NCBI GenBank assembly: GCA_017745595.1
Contig: WMBV01000017.1
Span: forward strand, 62,001-126,000
DNA: 64,000 bases
DNA from: Bordetella petrii
GTDB lineage: Bacteria > Pseudomonadota > Gammaproteobacteria > Burkholderiales > Burkholderiaceae_B
Direction of reading: 5' to 3'
Below are positions 55,027-64,000 of the stretch, in pieces (position 1 is the stretch's first letter; every line of letters begins with the position of its first letter). The translations under genes and the position numbers were made by a program. The notes beneath the pieces are model-generated. The model saw only the letters and a list, made by a program, of their open reading frames with translations, made no database searches and was not told the DNA's origin.

Positions 55027-55374
55027 ACGCTCTCCTTCCAGAGTTCGTTCCGGCGGCGCCTTCTCGGCACATCAGGGTGTCAAGCGCGGCACGCGAGAAC
55101 GTGCCGCCAGTCTGCAAGCGAAGGCGCATCCTGCAAACCAGGCTGGGCGCACTCGGGCGTAGTACGCCAGCGGCCGGGCCTAGGTGTCTCCGAAGGCGCG
55201 GCGCAACGGCTAACGTCAGGCCGGCATCCGCCGGCCATAGCCTGTCTTACGGGAGCGTGATGCAGTGCAGTCCCGCGTGCCGCGTCATAGTTTTGTCATC
55301 AGCATCGGCAGGCACAGCAGGCAGGTCAAATCAAAATCGGCAAGGCGATCATGCCGAATTTGGCACAAACGCAC
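55027..55374. promoter_or_regulatory. Upstream region of the transfer operon with two palindromes
   Basis: No gene found. It holds GCGGCACG-N6-CGTGCCGC (55086-55107) and TCGGCA-N9-TGCCGA (55337-55357). The second fits the size of a LysR-type binding site and is next to the traR-like gene, so this is the likely control region of traG and the trb genes. No clear -35/-10 pair was found. Confidence 0.4.
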
Positions 55375-56259
55375 TCAGGCGATGCGGCGAGCGAGCGCCA
55401 GGAACTGCGCCATCGCCTCGGTCAGGTCATCCTGACGGCCGGCCTTGCGCAGCGCGTAGGTCGTGACCTGCGCCGCCGCATCCGCCAGCGGCACCATCGC
55501 CACATCCGGCCGCGACAGGGTTTGGGCATGGGCCGCGTCGAGAAAGCCCAGCCCGCAACCCGCGCCCACCTTGACGATCATGCCGGCCAGCGACTCCACC
55601 AGATCGACCGAGGCGGGCGCGATGCCCACGGCTTGCAGCAGCGCATCGACCTGCGCGTACCAGCCGGGTTTGTAGCGCGGATGGCACAGGATCAGCGGAT
55701 GGGGTGCGATCGCATCGAGCGCGAGAGTGGGCGCCTGCGCCAAGGCATGATCGCGCGGCACGGCGGCGACCAGCGGATCACGCCATACCGGCTCGGCCAA
55801 CACATGTTCCGATGGCGGCACACCAAAGGACAAGCCGATGTCCAGTTGCTCGGTGCGCAGCGCCGCTTCCTGCTCGCTTGACGGCAGTTCGCGGATATCC
55901 AACTGCACCGCCGAATGCGCCTCCCAGCGACGAAACAGCACCGACAGGCGTGGCTGCACCAGTCCGTCGGACAGGCCGATGCGCAGCACGGGCGGCAGGC
56001 CGCCCACCGCCGCCACCTTGCGGCGGGCCTGCTCGATGGCGGTCAGTATCTCGCGCGCGGGTTCCCGCAAGGCTTGGCCCGCGGGTGTCAGGGTCGTACC
56101 CTGGCGAGAACGGATAAAAAGCGGCACGCCCAGTTCGTCCTCCAGTTGCGAGATCGTGCGCGACAGCGGCGACTGCTCGATATGGGCGCGTTCGGCCGCC
56201 CGGCCAAAGTGCAATTCCTCGGCCAGCGCCAGGAAATAGCGTAAATGGCGGATATCCAT
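55375..56259 (-). CDS. LysR-family regulator, traR-like of Tn4371-type elements
   Basis: 294 residues. LysR helix-turn-helix at 1-60 (FGRAAERAHIEQSPLSRTIS) and a periplasmic-binding-fold effector domain from about 90. It occupies the position of traR upstream of traG in Tn4371-like ICEs and is transcribed in the same direction. The effector is unknown. It starts 13 bases after the sigma-factor stop, so it may be driven partly from the sigma/adhesin unit. Confidence 0.88.
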   Translation of the reverse strand: MDIRHLRYFLALAEELHFGRAAERAHIEQSPLSRTISQLEDELGVPLFIRSRQGTTLTPAGQALREPAREILTAIEQARRKVAAVGGLPPVLRIGLSDGLVQPRLSVLFRRWEAHSAVQLDIRELPSSEQEAALRTEQLDIGLSFGVPPSEHVLAEPVWRDPLVAAVPRDHALAQAPTLALDAIAPHPLILCHPRYKPGWYAQVDALLQAVGIAPASVDLVESLAGMIVKVGAGCGLGFLDAAHAQTLSRPDVAMVPLADAAAQVTTYALRKAGRQDDLTEAMAQFLALARRIA

Positions 56260-56272
56260 GCCGGCCCCCCAT

Positions 56273-56881
56273 TCAGGCCGCCAGCGCGCGATGTCGGCGC
56301 GCCCGCGGCTTAGGGGTGGCCATCACATCGATGTAGCGCTCCCGCGCCTGGCGCACGAGCGTATCCAACGTGCGAAGGGACAGCCCATAGGTCTGTGCCA
56401 CCCGAGCGCGCGATTCGCCAGCCGCATACAGGTCGAACAACACACAGCGGTGACGAAACGGCAGGGTGTCCATCGCCTGCTCCAATAAGGCCAGCATCGA
56501 CCGCCCATCGATAATTCGATCTGGGCCTGGCTGCGGGTCAGGCAACTCCAGTTCATCGCCCAGGTCGGCGAGCGAGACCGTGTGGCGCTCGCCGCGCAGC
56601 CGATCCAGCGCCGCGTTGCACGCCACCCGATACACGAATGCGCCGGGGTCTTGGATGACCCTAGGCAGTACCCGCTCGCCCAGCCGCAGCCAGGCATCAT
56701 GCAGGCACTCGCTGGCCAGGTCGGCACAGCCCAGGCGCTTGGCCAGCCGGCGTTGCAGGGTGCCGTAGTGCTGTTCCAGATGACAGCGCAGCATGGCCAC
56801 GGCGTTATCGCCGTCAGCCGCGCCCACGGCGTAGCCTGCCTCGACGGCAAACTCGACATAGAACGGAACGTTCATATCCAT
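56273..56881 (-). CDS. ECF sigma factor, FecI-like
   Basis: 202 residues. Region 2 (CADLASECLHDAWLRLGERV; AFVYRVACNAALDRLRGE) and region 4 (LPFRHRCVLFDLYAAGESRARVAQTYGLSLRTLDTLVRQARERYI) are both complete. FecI-type factors are held by a membrane FecR-like protein and switch on outer-membrane receptors or adhesins after surface signals. No fecR lies next to it in the window. It follows the giant adhesin by 102 bases in the same direction. Start ATG at 56881; the ATG two codons later is possible. Confidence 0.87.
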   Translation of the reverse strand: MDMNVPFYVEFAVEAGYAVGAADGDNAVAMLRCHLEQHYGTLQRRLAKRLGCADLASECLHDAWLRLGERVLPRVIQDPGAFVYRVACNAALDRLRGERHTVSLADLGDELELPDPQPGPDRIIDGRSMLALLEQAMDTLPFRHRCVLFDLYAAGESRARVAQTYGLSLRTLDTLVRQARERYIDVMATPKPRARRHRALAA

Positions 56882-56930
56882 GTGGACACCTCGTCTGTGC
56901 TGGCGCCGCCGATCACTCGGCGTAAACCCT

Positions 56931-56962
56931 CCCTGCCTGCTCCCCGAAGGGAGCGGGCAGGG
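56931..56962. repeat. Stable two-step hairpin between adhesin and sigma gene
   Basis: GGCAGGG and CCCTGCC outer arms with an inner GCTCCC/GGGAGC stem; in the leftward transcript the loop is TTCG, an extra-stable tetraloop. Only TTT follows, so it could attenuate rather than stop transcription into the sigma gene. Confidence 0.55.
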
Positions 56963-56983
56963 TGAACTGATAGAAAGGGGTGG

Positions 56984-59900
56984 CTACTGCGTGGACTGCA
57001 CGCTACGCCGCTGGCGGTCGGTCACGTAGTTGGCCTGCTGGGCGTAGAGTTGCCCCCGTTCGCCCACCACCTGTACCGCGCTAGTCGGGTCATAGCGCTG
57101 GCTGCTTTGTTGCATTCCCGGTGAGATGGACGAGCTGGGATCGGACTTGAAGCTGCCGTCCTCCTGCCAAGCTTCGTTGCCGAAGCCCAGGACGCGCACG
57201 GTAATGATCGACGGCAGCGCCTTCTGCGCCGCCGCCCGGGCGCGGGCCACCGTGTCCTGTGCGGCCGTGGCCGCCGAACTGGCCGCCGCGCTGGCGCTGG
57301 TCAGCGCCCCCACGTTCACCGCCGCCATCACCGGGATGCCCGTCACCTCCCCCTGCCCCACGATGTTCTCGGCGTTGACCACCTGCAGCGCCGCGAAGTT
57401 GGCGTCACCCGAAAAACGGATGCCCGCCTCGCCCGCGTCGATAATGCCCAGCGGCGCGATCAGGTCGAGATTGCCCGGCGGCACCTCAGGGATCGACGCC
57501 AGCGTGGCAATCCCTGCGCCTGTGGCAGGCGTGGCCGGCGAGAGCGTCACGTTGCCCAGATCGTCATAAGTGCGGCGCGGCGGCGTGTACACCAGGGTGG
57601 TCTTGGCCCCGCGCCCGGCGTTGATGTCGCCGGCGTTGGACCAGGCGAAGATGTCGCCGCCGTAGGTGGTCATGATGCGGGACAGCCCCAAGGCGATGTC
57701 GCCCTGGCTGAACAACTGGATGTCGCCACTGCCCTGGGTCATGATGCCGTTGTCGCCGCTTTCCGGGCGCACCGCTTCCAGACCGATAATCAAATCACCG
57801 CCGGGCACCAGCATCTGGATGTTGCCGCCGCCTTCGGTGCGCAGGAGACTAGAGCGCTGTTCCTGGCTGGTGAACATGGTGAAGTCACCGTCATAGCCTG
57901 AGGAGCCTGCCTCGCTGTCCATCTCCGGCAGCAGCGTCTCTATCATGCGGCGGCCACGCAGATAACTGCCGTAGCGGGGGCCATCCGCATCGTTGAATTC
58001 CCGACCGCCTTCGCGTAGCTCGGCGTAGTACACCTCCCTTAGGAAGATGCGCTGTTGCTCCGGCGCCAGAGCCTGGAAGTAAGTCAACGCATCGGTGTCA
58101 TCGAGCACCGCTTCGCCGTATCGGGACAACAGCCAGCTTTCCAGCTCTTCCTCGTAGGTTTTGGCCACCTTGTCCGGCTGGTCCGCCAGGGGCAGGTCCG
58201 GGTCGGCCAGGTTGACCGGGTTCAGGTAGGCATCGATCAGGGCCTGGTAATCCGGCCCGGACGCGCCCATGCCCACGTGCACCGCGATATCGGCGCCGCC
58301 GCTGTTAGCATCACTTGCTCCGCTGCTGAAGGGCCCCACGCTACGCACCCAGCCCCGGTCGGCCTGATAGAGGTTACGGCCGGCAGTGAATTCCAGGGTG
58401 CCCGGCCCCACCACCTGGGTGTTGATGTGAATCAGGTCGCGGCCGGCTTCGATGATGGAGACATCCGTCGGGCTGTAATGGCCGAGAGCAGAGGTATTCT
58501 CTCCTGGCCTGCCTCCGCCGTACTCAACAATATCGCGCCCGGCACGCACATAGGCGGGGCGGCCAGCCCGATTTTGTAGAATGCCAGAGGTACCAACCAC
58601 ACCATAATAGCCGTAATACAGCTGATAAATATCGCCTTCCCGCGCGTAAAAGCGGGCCGGTGTCACCTTCGAGCCGGACAGAGACGCATCGTAGGCCGTC
58701 GACAAGCCTAGCGTGTAAATGGAGTCCTGAGCCAAAAACTCCAGCCAGCCGTCAGACGACACATCTGTGGTCAAGTTCCCCACATTGTTGGGCGAATTAC
58801 CGTTGCCGTATACGGAACCGCCTCCGGCCACCGCGCTGAAACGGGCGGGCAAGTTACTATAGCCCGATCCATCACCGACACCGATATCACCGCCAGCACT
58901 GAGCAGCAGTGCTTCAGTATGGTCAGTACGCAACACTACTCCGTTGCTGGAGGGGTCCTGGATATTCACCAGGACATCATCGTAGCTGTGGACATCGGCC
59001 CTGGCATCGCCCAACACCAGACGTAACCCGCCATACACGTCCTTATCCACCAACAGCAATTCATCGTCCGGACGTGGATCAGTATTGTTGACTACGTTAT
59101 AAGTATGCCAAAGGTCACCAACCGCCTGCGCCTGAATATTGACATCGCCGCGCAAACTAGCCACGCCACCTTCCGATAGGGGGCGAGAGGACGAAACCGG
59201 ATTGATCCTACCCGCGACGTCCAGATTCAGATCACCGCCCCCATAAACGTGACGTCCGCCCTCGTCATCCACCCAACCGCCGGCGCCGACCATCAGGAAG
59301 ACGCCGCCCAATACTTGACCGTCGGTGGTACGAGTGTGGGCACCGACATCACCGCCAGCGATCACCGTGAGATTGCCGCCACCCAGGGTGCCGATGCCGT
59401 CGAAACCCAGCAGGTCCAGATATTGATTGCTGCCAGAACCGGCCAAGCCATAGTTACCGGGGTTGATGCCCCATACTTGCTGGTTTCCGGTTTCAGTGTT
59501 CGAGGCAGCCCATAGCCAGTGATCGGTCTCACCATTGGATTCATACCCCTGGATATCACCGCCCACTTGCAGCAGGACATTACCGCCGCCGGTATTGATC
59601 AGCGCGGTGGCCGCCGCCGCGGCATCCTCATACAAGGCATAATCGGTGTTGAGGACGGTACCGTCCTCGGTACGCTCAGCACCAAGTGCCGGCGCCCCTT
59701 CCACCGCCGTACCCGCCGTGTAAATGCTGAACCGGGAATTCTGGAGGTAGTCGCGACTGGCGATCAGTTCCAGATCGCCCGTGCCGGTGCGGATCACACT
59801 CAGCCCCTCCCGCACTACATTCGCATCCGGCCCTTTATAGGTAACGACCTTATAGTCATTGTCGAGGATCAGGTCCCCTCCGGCTGTCAAAACCTGGGTT

Positions 59901-62900
59901 GAGCGACTGCTGGCCGACGCCAGATCGGCGCCGGAGACAAAGCGCAGATCCCAGCTTTCCGAGCCTTCATCCATGGCGGATGCCATGGGCCACATTTGCT
60001 GCGGGATGCGCTCGTCACCTTCAAAACTGGAAACACCAAAGCCTTCGGGTAATACTGTCCCCGCAGCCAAATCGAGCGGCTGCTTGAATTCTTCGGCTCC
60101 CATACTATTAAGCTCGATGTTCCCTAGATTCGTACCGGCAGGGATGGTCCGTACTAAGACACCAACTCTCTGCTGCCCAACACCTAAAACGTTAAACCTA
60201 CTCCCTCCAGAAATAACGGTTCCATCGGGTATGCTCGTACGTCCTTGGAAATGCGTGCCTGCTTCCACCAATCCAGGACCGTGCGTCACCCCCGCACCAT
60301 CCTGAACCGCGAAGGGGAGTTCGATAGGAGCTACAAGCACCGTGTCCCCTATCCAGCCGCCAGCTGCGATGGTCTCGAAGGGTATTTCGACGACACCATC
60401 CTCGCCCGCATGGAAGTACATCAGTCCTGTCCCTACCGGGTTCAGATCAAAGGGCAGCGAATATTCCCCAACGGCGTTCCCCAAACTCCACCCCGGTCTC
60501 ATTGTTCGGTCTTCCTCAAGCGTGAGGTCCTGGGTCAACCGGCCATTTCCGTCCAGTAGTCCGGGGGTCAACTCCAGGTCCAGCGCATAACTGCTGTCGG
60601 GGGTATTGGGTGGCAGTTTGAAGCCATCGGTGACACTGCCATTCACCTCCAGATCGCCCCCGGCGCGCATCACGAACACGCCTGCGGTGCCGCTGCCGTA
60701 CACGGCGGCATCCACACCCGGGCCGTAGCGGTATTCCGCGAAGTTCAGGTCACCGTCAATGCGCAGATTGCCGTTCTCGGTCTTGGAGGCAATTTCCACA
60801 CCCGGGCGCAAGGAGAAGGCGCCCCCGGCGGCATCTTTCAGGCTCGCCAAGCGCTGTTGCAGCGCAGCGTTGGCAAGCGCGGCGTTGATAAAGTCAGTAC
60901 TCTCTCCATGGATGCGATCCAGGTAGTCCTGGTCGATCACCTGGGTGTTGTCGTGCTCCGGACCGGTGTCCTCCGGGGCGTCGTCGTAGCTCCAGAAGCC
61001 GTTCACCGACACCCGCTTGGCGCCGGAGACCGTCAGGTTATTGCCAGCATCCACAGCGACATCGTTACCCGTGGCGCCGCCCAAGCGGCGGGCATTCAGG
61101 TCGATAGTACCGCGGGCCTCACCACTGGCGCCCACGTCCAGCGTCACGTTATCGCCCACTCTCAAACGGCCGTCCCGGCTGGTCAGATTGATGATGGCGC
61201 GGTTACTGCCTTCGATGGGGTCACCGTAGCTGTCCAGCTTCAGGCGATCACCGCTGGCATTCAGCGTGGCGCCGTTCACCACCCGCAGGTCATTGGCGGC
61301 GGCCAGATAAATACTGCCGGCGTAGTCGCCACCGGCGCGCAGATCGCCGTCGACAATCAGGTCACCGCCGTTGGCGGTGGCTTCGATATGGCGGGCACGG
61401 ACTTCTTCGCCCAAGGTGAGGTCGCCTTCATTGGTCTCGAAGCCGCGCAGGTAGTCGAAGCCGCCGTCGGAGAGGCGTTGATTAAGGCTCACAAAGCCGG
61501 GCAGGGTATTGGCCTTGATGCGAATGCTGCCGCCTTCGCCTTCCGGGTCCTCCTCGGAATTGCGAGCGACCAGTTCCCCGGCCAGGTCCACGGTGCCGTT
61601 GACGGCGGTGGCTTCCAGTTTGCCTGCATCGCTGTATGGCGCGGACACGTCGATGCGAGAACCGGCAGCCTGCCGGATACTACCCTTGTCGCTGTCCAGG
61701 CTGACCGCGCCACCGACGCTGTACTTAGTAACATCGAAGAAGTCCACCGCCTGCCCGACCACGTTGATCAGGCTGCCGTCGGCGAGCAGCAGATCCTCGG
61801 TGGACTCGATGGCCACCTTGCCGCTGGGGGCGATGATGCTGCCCTCCACACTGATGCGATTGCCCTCCAGGCTCAGTTGCGCGCCCAGATCCAGATCCGC
61901 CGGGTCCACGGCGGCGGCGTTCTCGGGCCGGGTTACCAGCAGGCTACCACCGGTGCGGTAAGCCATTTCGGAGCCAGCCTGGGCGGTGAGGACCGGGGCG
62001 CTCAGGGTCAGTTTGCCGCCGCTGAAGGTATCGTCACCGTTTTTTCGCTGGTAAACGGACAGGCCGCCGTACAGTTCACTGGTGATGCGCTCATTGGCCT
62101 GGAAGATGACGTCACCGAAGCCCAGCATCAGGCGTTCCAGGGTGGCGTTGGCGGTTTGATCCCCAGCCAAGCCGTTGAAGCCGAATACCACCTCGTTGGC
62201 GTCCACTGTAAAACCGCCACTGCCGGTGCCGGCGCCACCGTGGATCACGTCACCAGGGGCCACCGATCCGATTTCCTCATTGACGCCACTGCCGGACACA
62301 TACCCCAAACCACTCCAGATAAACTGATCAGTGCGGATGGTGGCGGTGTCGCCATCCCCGCCCAGTCCGTAGATGGCCGGGGAGATAAAGCGCAGGCTGG
62401 CACGGGATTCTCCGGTGTCCGGATCGTAGGTATCCAGAGTGACGGGGCCAAAGAAGTTGATCGAGCTTGCGGTTTGCAGACTGAAGCTTTCCAGCTCGCC
62501 CAGGCCCAGCAGACCATCCAGGATGCTTTGCGTGAGCTGCCAGCCCTCGGAAAGCACACCCTGGGCCTCGGCCTGCGCCAGGGCCGCGTCGGTGCCAATG
62601 TTGATGTCCTCCATGGAGATCAGGAAATCCCGGGCACTCAGATCGATATCACCGATATCGATGCCACCCGGCGCCAGCAGGGCCACAGTGCCTTCACTGT
62701 GCAAGGCGGCACCGTCCTCGATGCGCACGCTGCCCTGGCTTTCCGCGGCACCGAACTGCATCAGATCGTTGCTCACCACCAGGAAGGCCGCGTTGCCGCC
62801 GCTTTGCGGTTGAATCAAAAAACCGTTCTCGCCGGTCCAGCCCGGCGCCTCCTGGCCCCGGGTATCCAGGGCGGCGCCGGATTCCACCACCACTTCATCA

Positions 62901-64000
62901 CCGCTGGCATTCTGGCCACCGAGAATCACGGCGCCTGCCTTCAATGTTGCCCCGGAACGCACCACCGTGGTGCCATTCGCATTCAGCGAGCCAAAGCGGT
63001 CCACCCGGCCGGTACCAAGGCTCAGCAGAGTGGCGCCCAGGGCGTTGAGATCCGTATCGACCAGGGTCACCCGGTCATCGGCGCGGCTTCCTCCTTCCGC
63101 GATCACTTCATAGTCGGCGCCATTGAACAGCACCATGCCGCCGCGGCCGCCCTCCACCTGGGTATTACGCAGTTCACCATCGAACAGGAATACCTGATCG
63201 GCGGCCAGGTCGGCGTCACCGAAGTTGAATTCCACCGGGCGGACATCCTCTGGGACCAAGGGCACCATCAGGCCGGGATCGCCGAACTCTGCTTTCCGTT
63301 CCGCCACCCATTGGGACAGGGTGGTCTCGTTGTAGTCGGCATAGCGGCGCACGGTATCGCCGGCCATGAGCGTCGCGGTTACCGGCAACGACTGGTCGAT
63401 ATCCGTCAAGGCATTGCCCACGGTCACCGCCGTGGTGTGAACCCCCGAGGCGTTTTGCGCAACGCCTCCGGTGCCGTACAGAGTATCGGCACCCAGCTCC
63501 ACCCGGTAACCGCCGGGCATCAGGGCGTATTCCGCCGGCAGCAGGGTATAGGTGCCCGCCGGAACACCGGGCACGCCTTCACCGATGGTGATCTGCTGCC
63601 CCACTTGGGAAGGCCCATCCAAGGCCGGATCGAGCGGGGCCTGGCTGTCGCTCAAACCAGGCACGATGGCGTAGACCCCGGCGTCCCGCTCACCGGTGTG
63701 CCAGGGGGCGGCGTTGGCCAGGGCGGTGTTGAGGATATCCACCGAGCCGCCACGGCCACTGCTGAAACCCACGCCACGCAGTTCGCCACCGGCGCTGACA
63801 TCCAGCACCGCCCCCTCTTCCACTGCCACTGTCCTCGCATCAAAACGGACCCCGCCCCCGAGGCGAGCGTCCTGATATTCAACATTGCTGGTGGAAACGT
63901 TGTAGCCGACCTTTTCGCCGTTGTAGTAGTAATCCTGACCGTCCTCGGTGTAGCCATAGGGCAACACCAGCCCCGCCGCGCTGATTGAGGTCACGCTGCC
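56984..64000 (-). CDS. Giant filamentous-haemagglutinin-like secreted protein (5' end outside window)
   Basis: The last 2338 codons of a very large, repetitive, Gly/Asp/Asn-rich protein; the reading frame is still open at the right edge. Short strands of the type GGDLEVNGSV, GGNLTVIAGGDVGAH and GGGDLNLDVAGRI recur throughout, the beta-helix pattern of FHA-like two-partner-secreted adhesins. The C-end (last about 200 residues: GNLDLIAPLGIIDAGEAGIRFSG in parts, then Ala-rich SASAAASSAATAAQDT) resembles the DUF3739-type end of such proteins. There is no cysteine-rich, autotransporter or toxin module in the C-end. The TPS signal domain and a TpsB transporter would lie outside. It is probably an adhesin carried as ICE cargo. 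Confidence 0.82.
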   Translation of the reverse strand, partial: GSVTSISAAGLVLPYGYTEDGQDYYYNGEKVGYNVSTSNVEYQDARLGGGVRFDARTVAVEEGAVLDVSAGGELRGVGFSSGRGGSVDILNTALANAAPWHTGERDAGVYAIVPGLSDSQAPLDPALDGPSQVGQQITIGEGVPGVPAGTYTLLPAEYALMPGGYRVELGADTLYGTGGVAQNASGVHTTAVTVGNALTDIDQSLPVTATLMAGDTVRRYADYNETTLSQWVAERKAEFGDPGLMVPLVPEDVRPVEFNFGDADLAADQVFLFDGELRNTQVEGGRGGMVLFNGADYEVIAEGGSRADDRVTLVDTDLNALGATLLSLGTGRVDRFGSLNANGTTVVRSGATLKAGAVILGGQNASGDEVVVESGAALDTRGQEAPGWTGENGFLIQPQSGGNAAFLVVSNDLMQFGAAESQGSVRIEDGAALHSEGTVALLAPGGIDIGDIDLSARDFLISMEDINIGTDAALAQAEAQGVLSEGWQLTQSILDGLLGLGELESFSLQTASSINFFGPVTLDTYDPDTGESRASLRFISPAIYGLGGDGDTATIRTDQFIWSGLGYVSGSGVNEEIGSVAPGDVIHGGAGTGSGGFTVDANEVVFGFNGLAGDQTANATLERLMLGFGDVIFQANERITSELYGGLSVYQRKNGDDTFSGGKLTLSAPVLTAQAGSEMAYRTGGSLLVTRPENAAAVDPADLDLGAQLSLEGNRISVEGSIIAPSGKVAIESTEDLLLADGSLINVVGQAVDFFDVTKYSVGGAVSLDSDKGSIRQAAGSRIDVSAPYSDAGKLEATAVNGTVDLAGELVARNSEEDPEGEGGSIRIKANTLPGFVSLNQRLSDGGFDYLRGFETNEGDLTLGEEVRARHIEATANGGDLIVDGDLRAGGDYAGSIYLAAANDLRVVNGATLNASGDRLKLDSYGDPIEGSNRAIINLTSRDGRLRVGDNVTLDVGASGEARGTIDLNARRLGGATGNDVAVDAGNNLTVSGAKRVSVNGFWSYDDAPEDTGPEHDNTQVIDQDYLDRIHGESTDFINAALANAALQQRLASLKDAAGGAFSLRPGVEIASKTENGNLRIDGDLNFAEYRYGPGVDAAVYGSGTAGVFVMRAGGDLEVNGSVTDGFKLPPNTPDSSYALDLELTPGLLDGNGRLTQDLTLEEDRTMRPGWSLGNAVGEYSLPFDLNPVGTGLMYFHAGEDGVVEIPFETIAAGGWIGDTVLVAPIELPFAVQDGAGVTHGPGLVEAGTHFQGRTSIPDGTVISGGSRFNVLGVGQQRVGVLVRTIPAGTNLGNIELNSMGAEEFKQPLDLAAGTVLPEGFGVSSFEGDERIPQQMWPMASAMDEGSESWDLRFVSGADLASASSRSTQVLTAGGDLILDNDYKVVTYKGPDANVVREGLSVIRTGTGDLELIASRDYLQNSRFSIYTAGTAVEGAPALGAERTEDGTVLNTDYALYEDAAAAATALINTGGGNVLLQVGGDIQGYESNGETDHWLWAASNTETGNQQVWGINPGNYGLAGSGSNQYLDLLGFDGIGTLGGGNLTVIAGGDVGAHTRTTDGQVLGGVFLMVGAGGWVDDEGGRHVYGGGDLNLDVAGRINPVSSSRPLSEGGVASLRGDVNIQAQAVGDLWHTYNVVNNTDPRPDDELLLVDKDVYGGLRLVLGDARADVHSYDDVLVNIQDPSSNGVVLRTDHTEALLLSAGGDIGVGDGSGYSNLPARFSAVAGGGSVYGNGNSPNNVGNLTTDVSSDGWLEFLAQDSIYTLGLSTAYDASLSGSKVTPARFYAREGDIYQLYYGYYGVVGTSGILQNRAGRPAYVRAGRDIVEYGGGRPGENTSALGHYSPTDVSIIEAGRDLIHINTQVVGPGTLEFTAGRNLYQADRGWVRSVGPFSSGASDANSGGADIAVHVGMGASGPDYQALIDAYLNPVNLADPDLPLADQPDKVAKTYEEELESWLLSRYGEAVLDDTDALTYFQALAPEQQRIFLREVYYAELREGGREFNDADGPRYGSYLRGRRMIETLLPEMDSEAGSSGYDGDFTMFTSQEQRSSLLRTEGGGNIQMLVPGGDLIIGLEAVRPESGDNGIMTQGSGDIQLFSQGDIALGLSRIMTTYGGDIFAWSNAGDINAGRGAKTTLVYTPPRRTYDDLGNVTLSPATPATGAGIATLASIPEVPPGNLDLIAPLGIIDAGEAGIRFSGDANFAALQVVNAENIVGQGEVTGIPVMAAVNVGALTSASAAASSAATAAQDTVARARAAAQKALPSIITVRVLGFGNEAWQEDGSFKSDPSSSISPGMQQSSQRYDPTSAVQVVGERGQLYAQQANYVTDRQRRSVQSTQ

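Larger units (their letters stand above)
41879..64000. mobile_element. Integrated conjugative element, Tn4371-like transfer module (right border outside window)
   Basis: Begins directly after tRNA-Met. It contains alpA, DUF2274, the set trbI-G-F-L-K-J-E-D-C-B, copG, traG and a LysR gene in the order of the Tn4371 ICE family, plus an ECF sigma factor and a giant adhesin gene as probable cargo. Host-type functions stop sharply at the tRNA. No integrase, relaxase, repA or parA is in the window, so the element continues beyond 64000, and the exact att site is undetermined; no second copy of the tRNA 3' end is visible. Confidence 0.8.

Noticed and set aside
60857-63988. Open frame of more than 1000 codons on the strand opposite the adhesin
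   Set aside because: Its codons mirror the adhesin frame, it lacks a ribosome site and recognisable domains, and the adhesin reading makes regular beta-helix repeats. High-GC genes often leave such open antisense frames; similar ones lie opposite rnr, cyoB, kup and trbE.

Overview
The window looks like the chromosome of a high-GC betaproteobacterium of the Bordetella/Achromobacter group (Alcaligenaceae). The pointers are Bug-type solute-binding proteins, the DUF3579 gene divergent to argF, the long form of ArgG, RegB/RegA next to a ubiquinol oxidase operon, and a Tn4371-type conjugation module as in environmental bordetellae. Bordetella petrii is my best guess, but nothing in the window proves the species.

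Left part (1-8165): a sugar-acid or lactone catabolic cluster. Leftward genes encode a DapA-family lyase/aldolase, a Tat-exported SMP-30 lactonase, a FadR-type GntR regulator, an Ldh2-type dehydrogenase and an IlvD/Edd dehydratase cut by the window edge. Two Bug binding proteins and a 2-hydroxyacid dehydrogenase run rightward. The 224-bp divergent spacer holds two overlapping promoters and two similar palindromes, a likely GntR switch.

Core housekeeping (8211-41878): DUF3579/argF/argG; an 840-bp non-coding stretch with two inverted copies of a structured repeat; a coupled response regulator-kinase-kup potassium operon; a Fur-type tonB-exbB-exbD operon; a SelW-like protein; regB-regA followed by cyoABCD with two inverted GCGAC boxes between them; tRNA-Val; hupB; the leftward run rnr-rlmB-sulfhydrylase-PKHD hydroxylase; two identical tRNA-Leu(CAG) genes flanking a DTW-domain gene; a GNAT gene; AEC transporter plus arsB; a membrane-anchored GltB-like protein; a PLD/cardiolipin-synthase lipoprotein; and the ergothioneine pair egtD-egtB. 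A short repeat built on GGTGTCTGAC and its complement recurs at five intergenic places.

Right part (from about 41879 to beyond 64000): an integrated conjugative element next to tRNA-Met(CAT). It carries alpA, a small gene behind a LexA-like box, DUF2274, a complete Trb mating-pair module in Tn4371 order (trbI, G, F, L, a TrbK-like lipoprotein, J, E, D, C, B, copG, traG), a LysR-type traR-like gene, an ECF sigma factor, and more than 2300 codons of a giant filamentous-haemagglutinin-like protein running off the right edge. Integrase, relaxase and partition genes are not in the window.

The least explained items are the paired structured repeats at 11181-11933, where stems have changed sequence but kept pairing, the SOS-like control region next to alpA, and the adhesin/ECF-sigma cargo.
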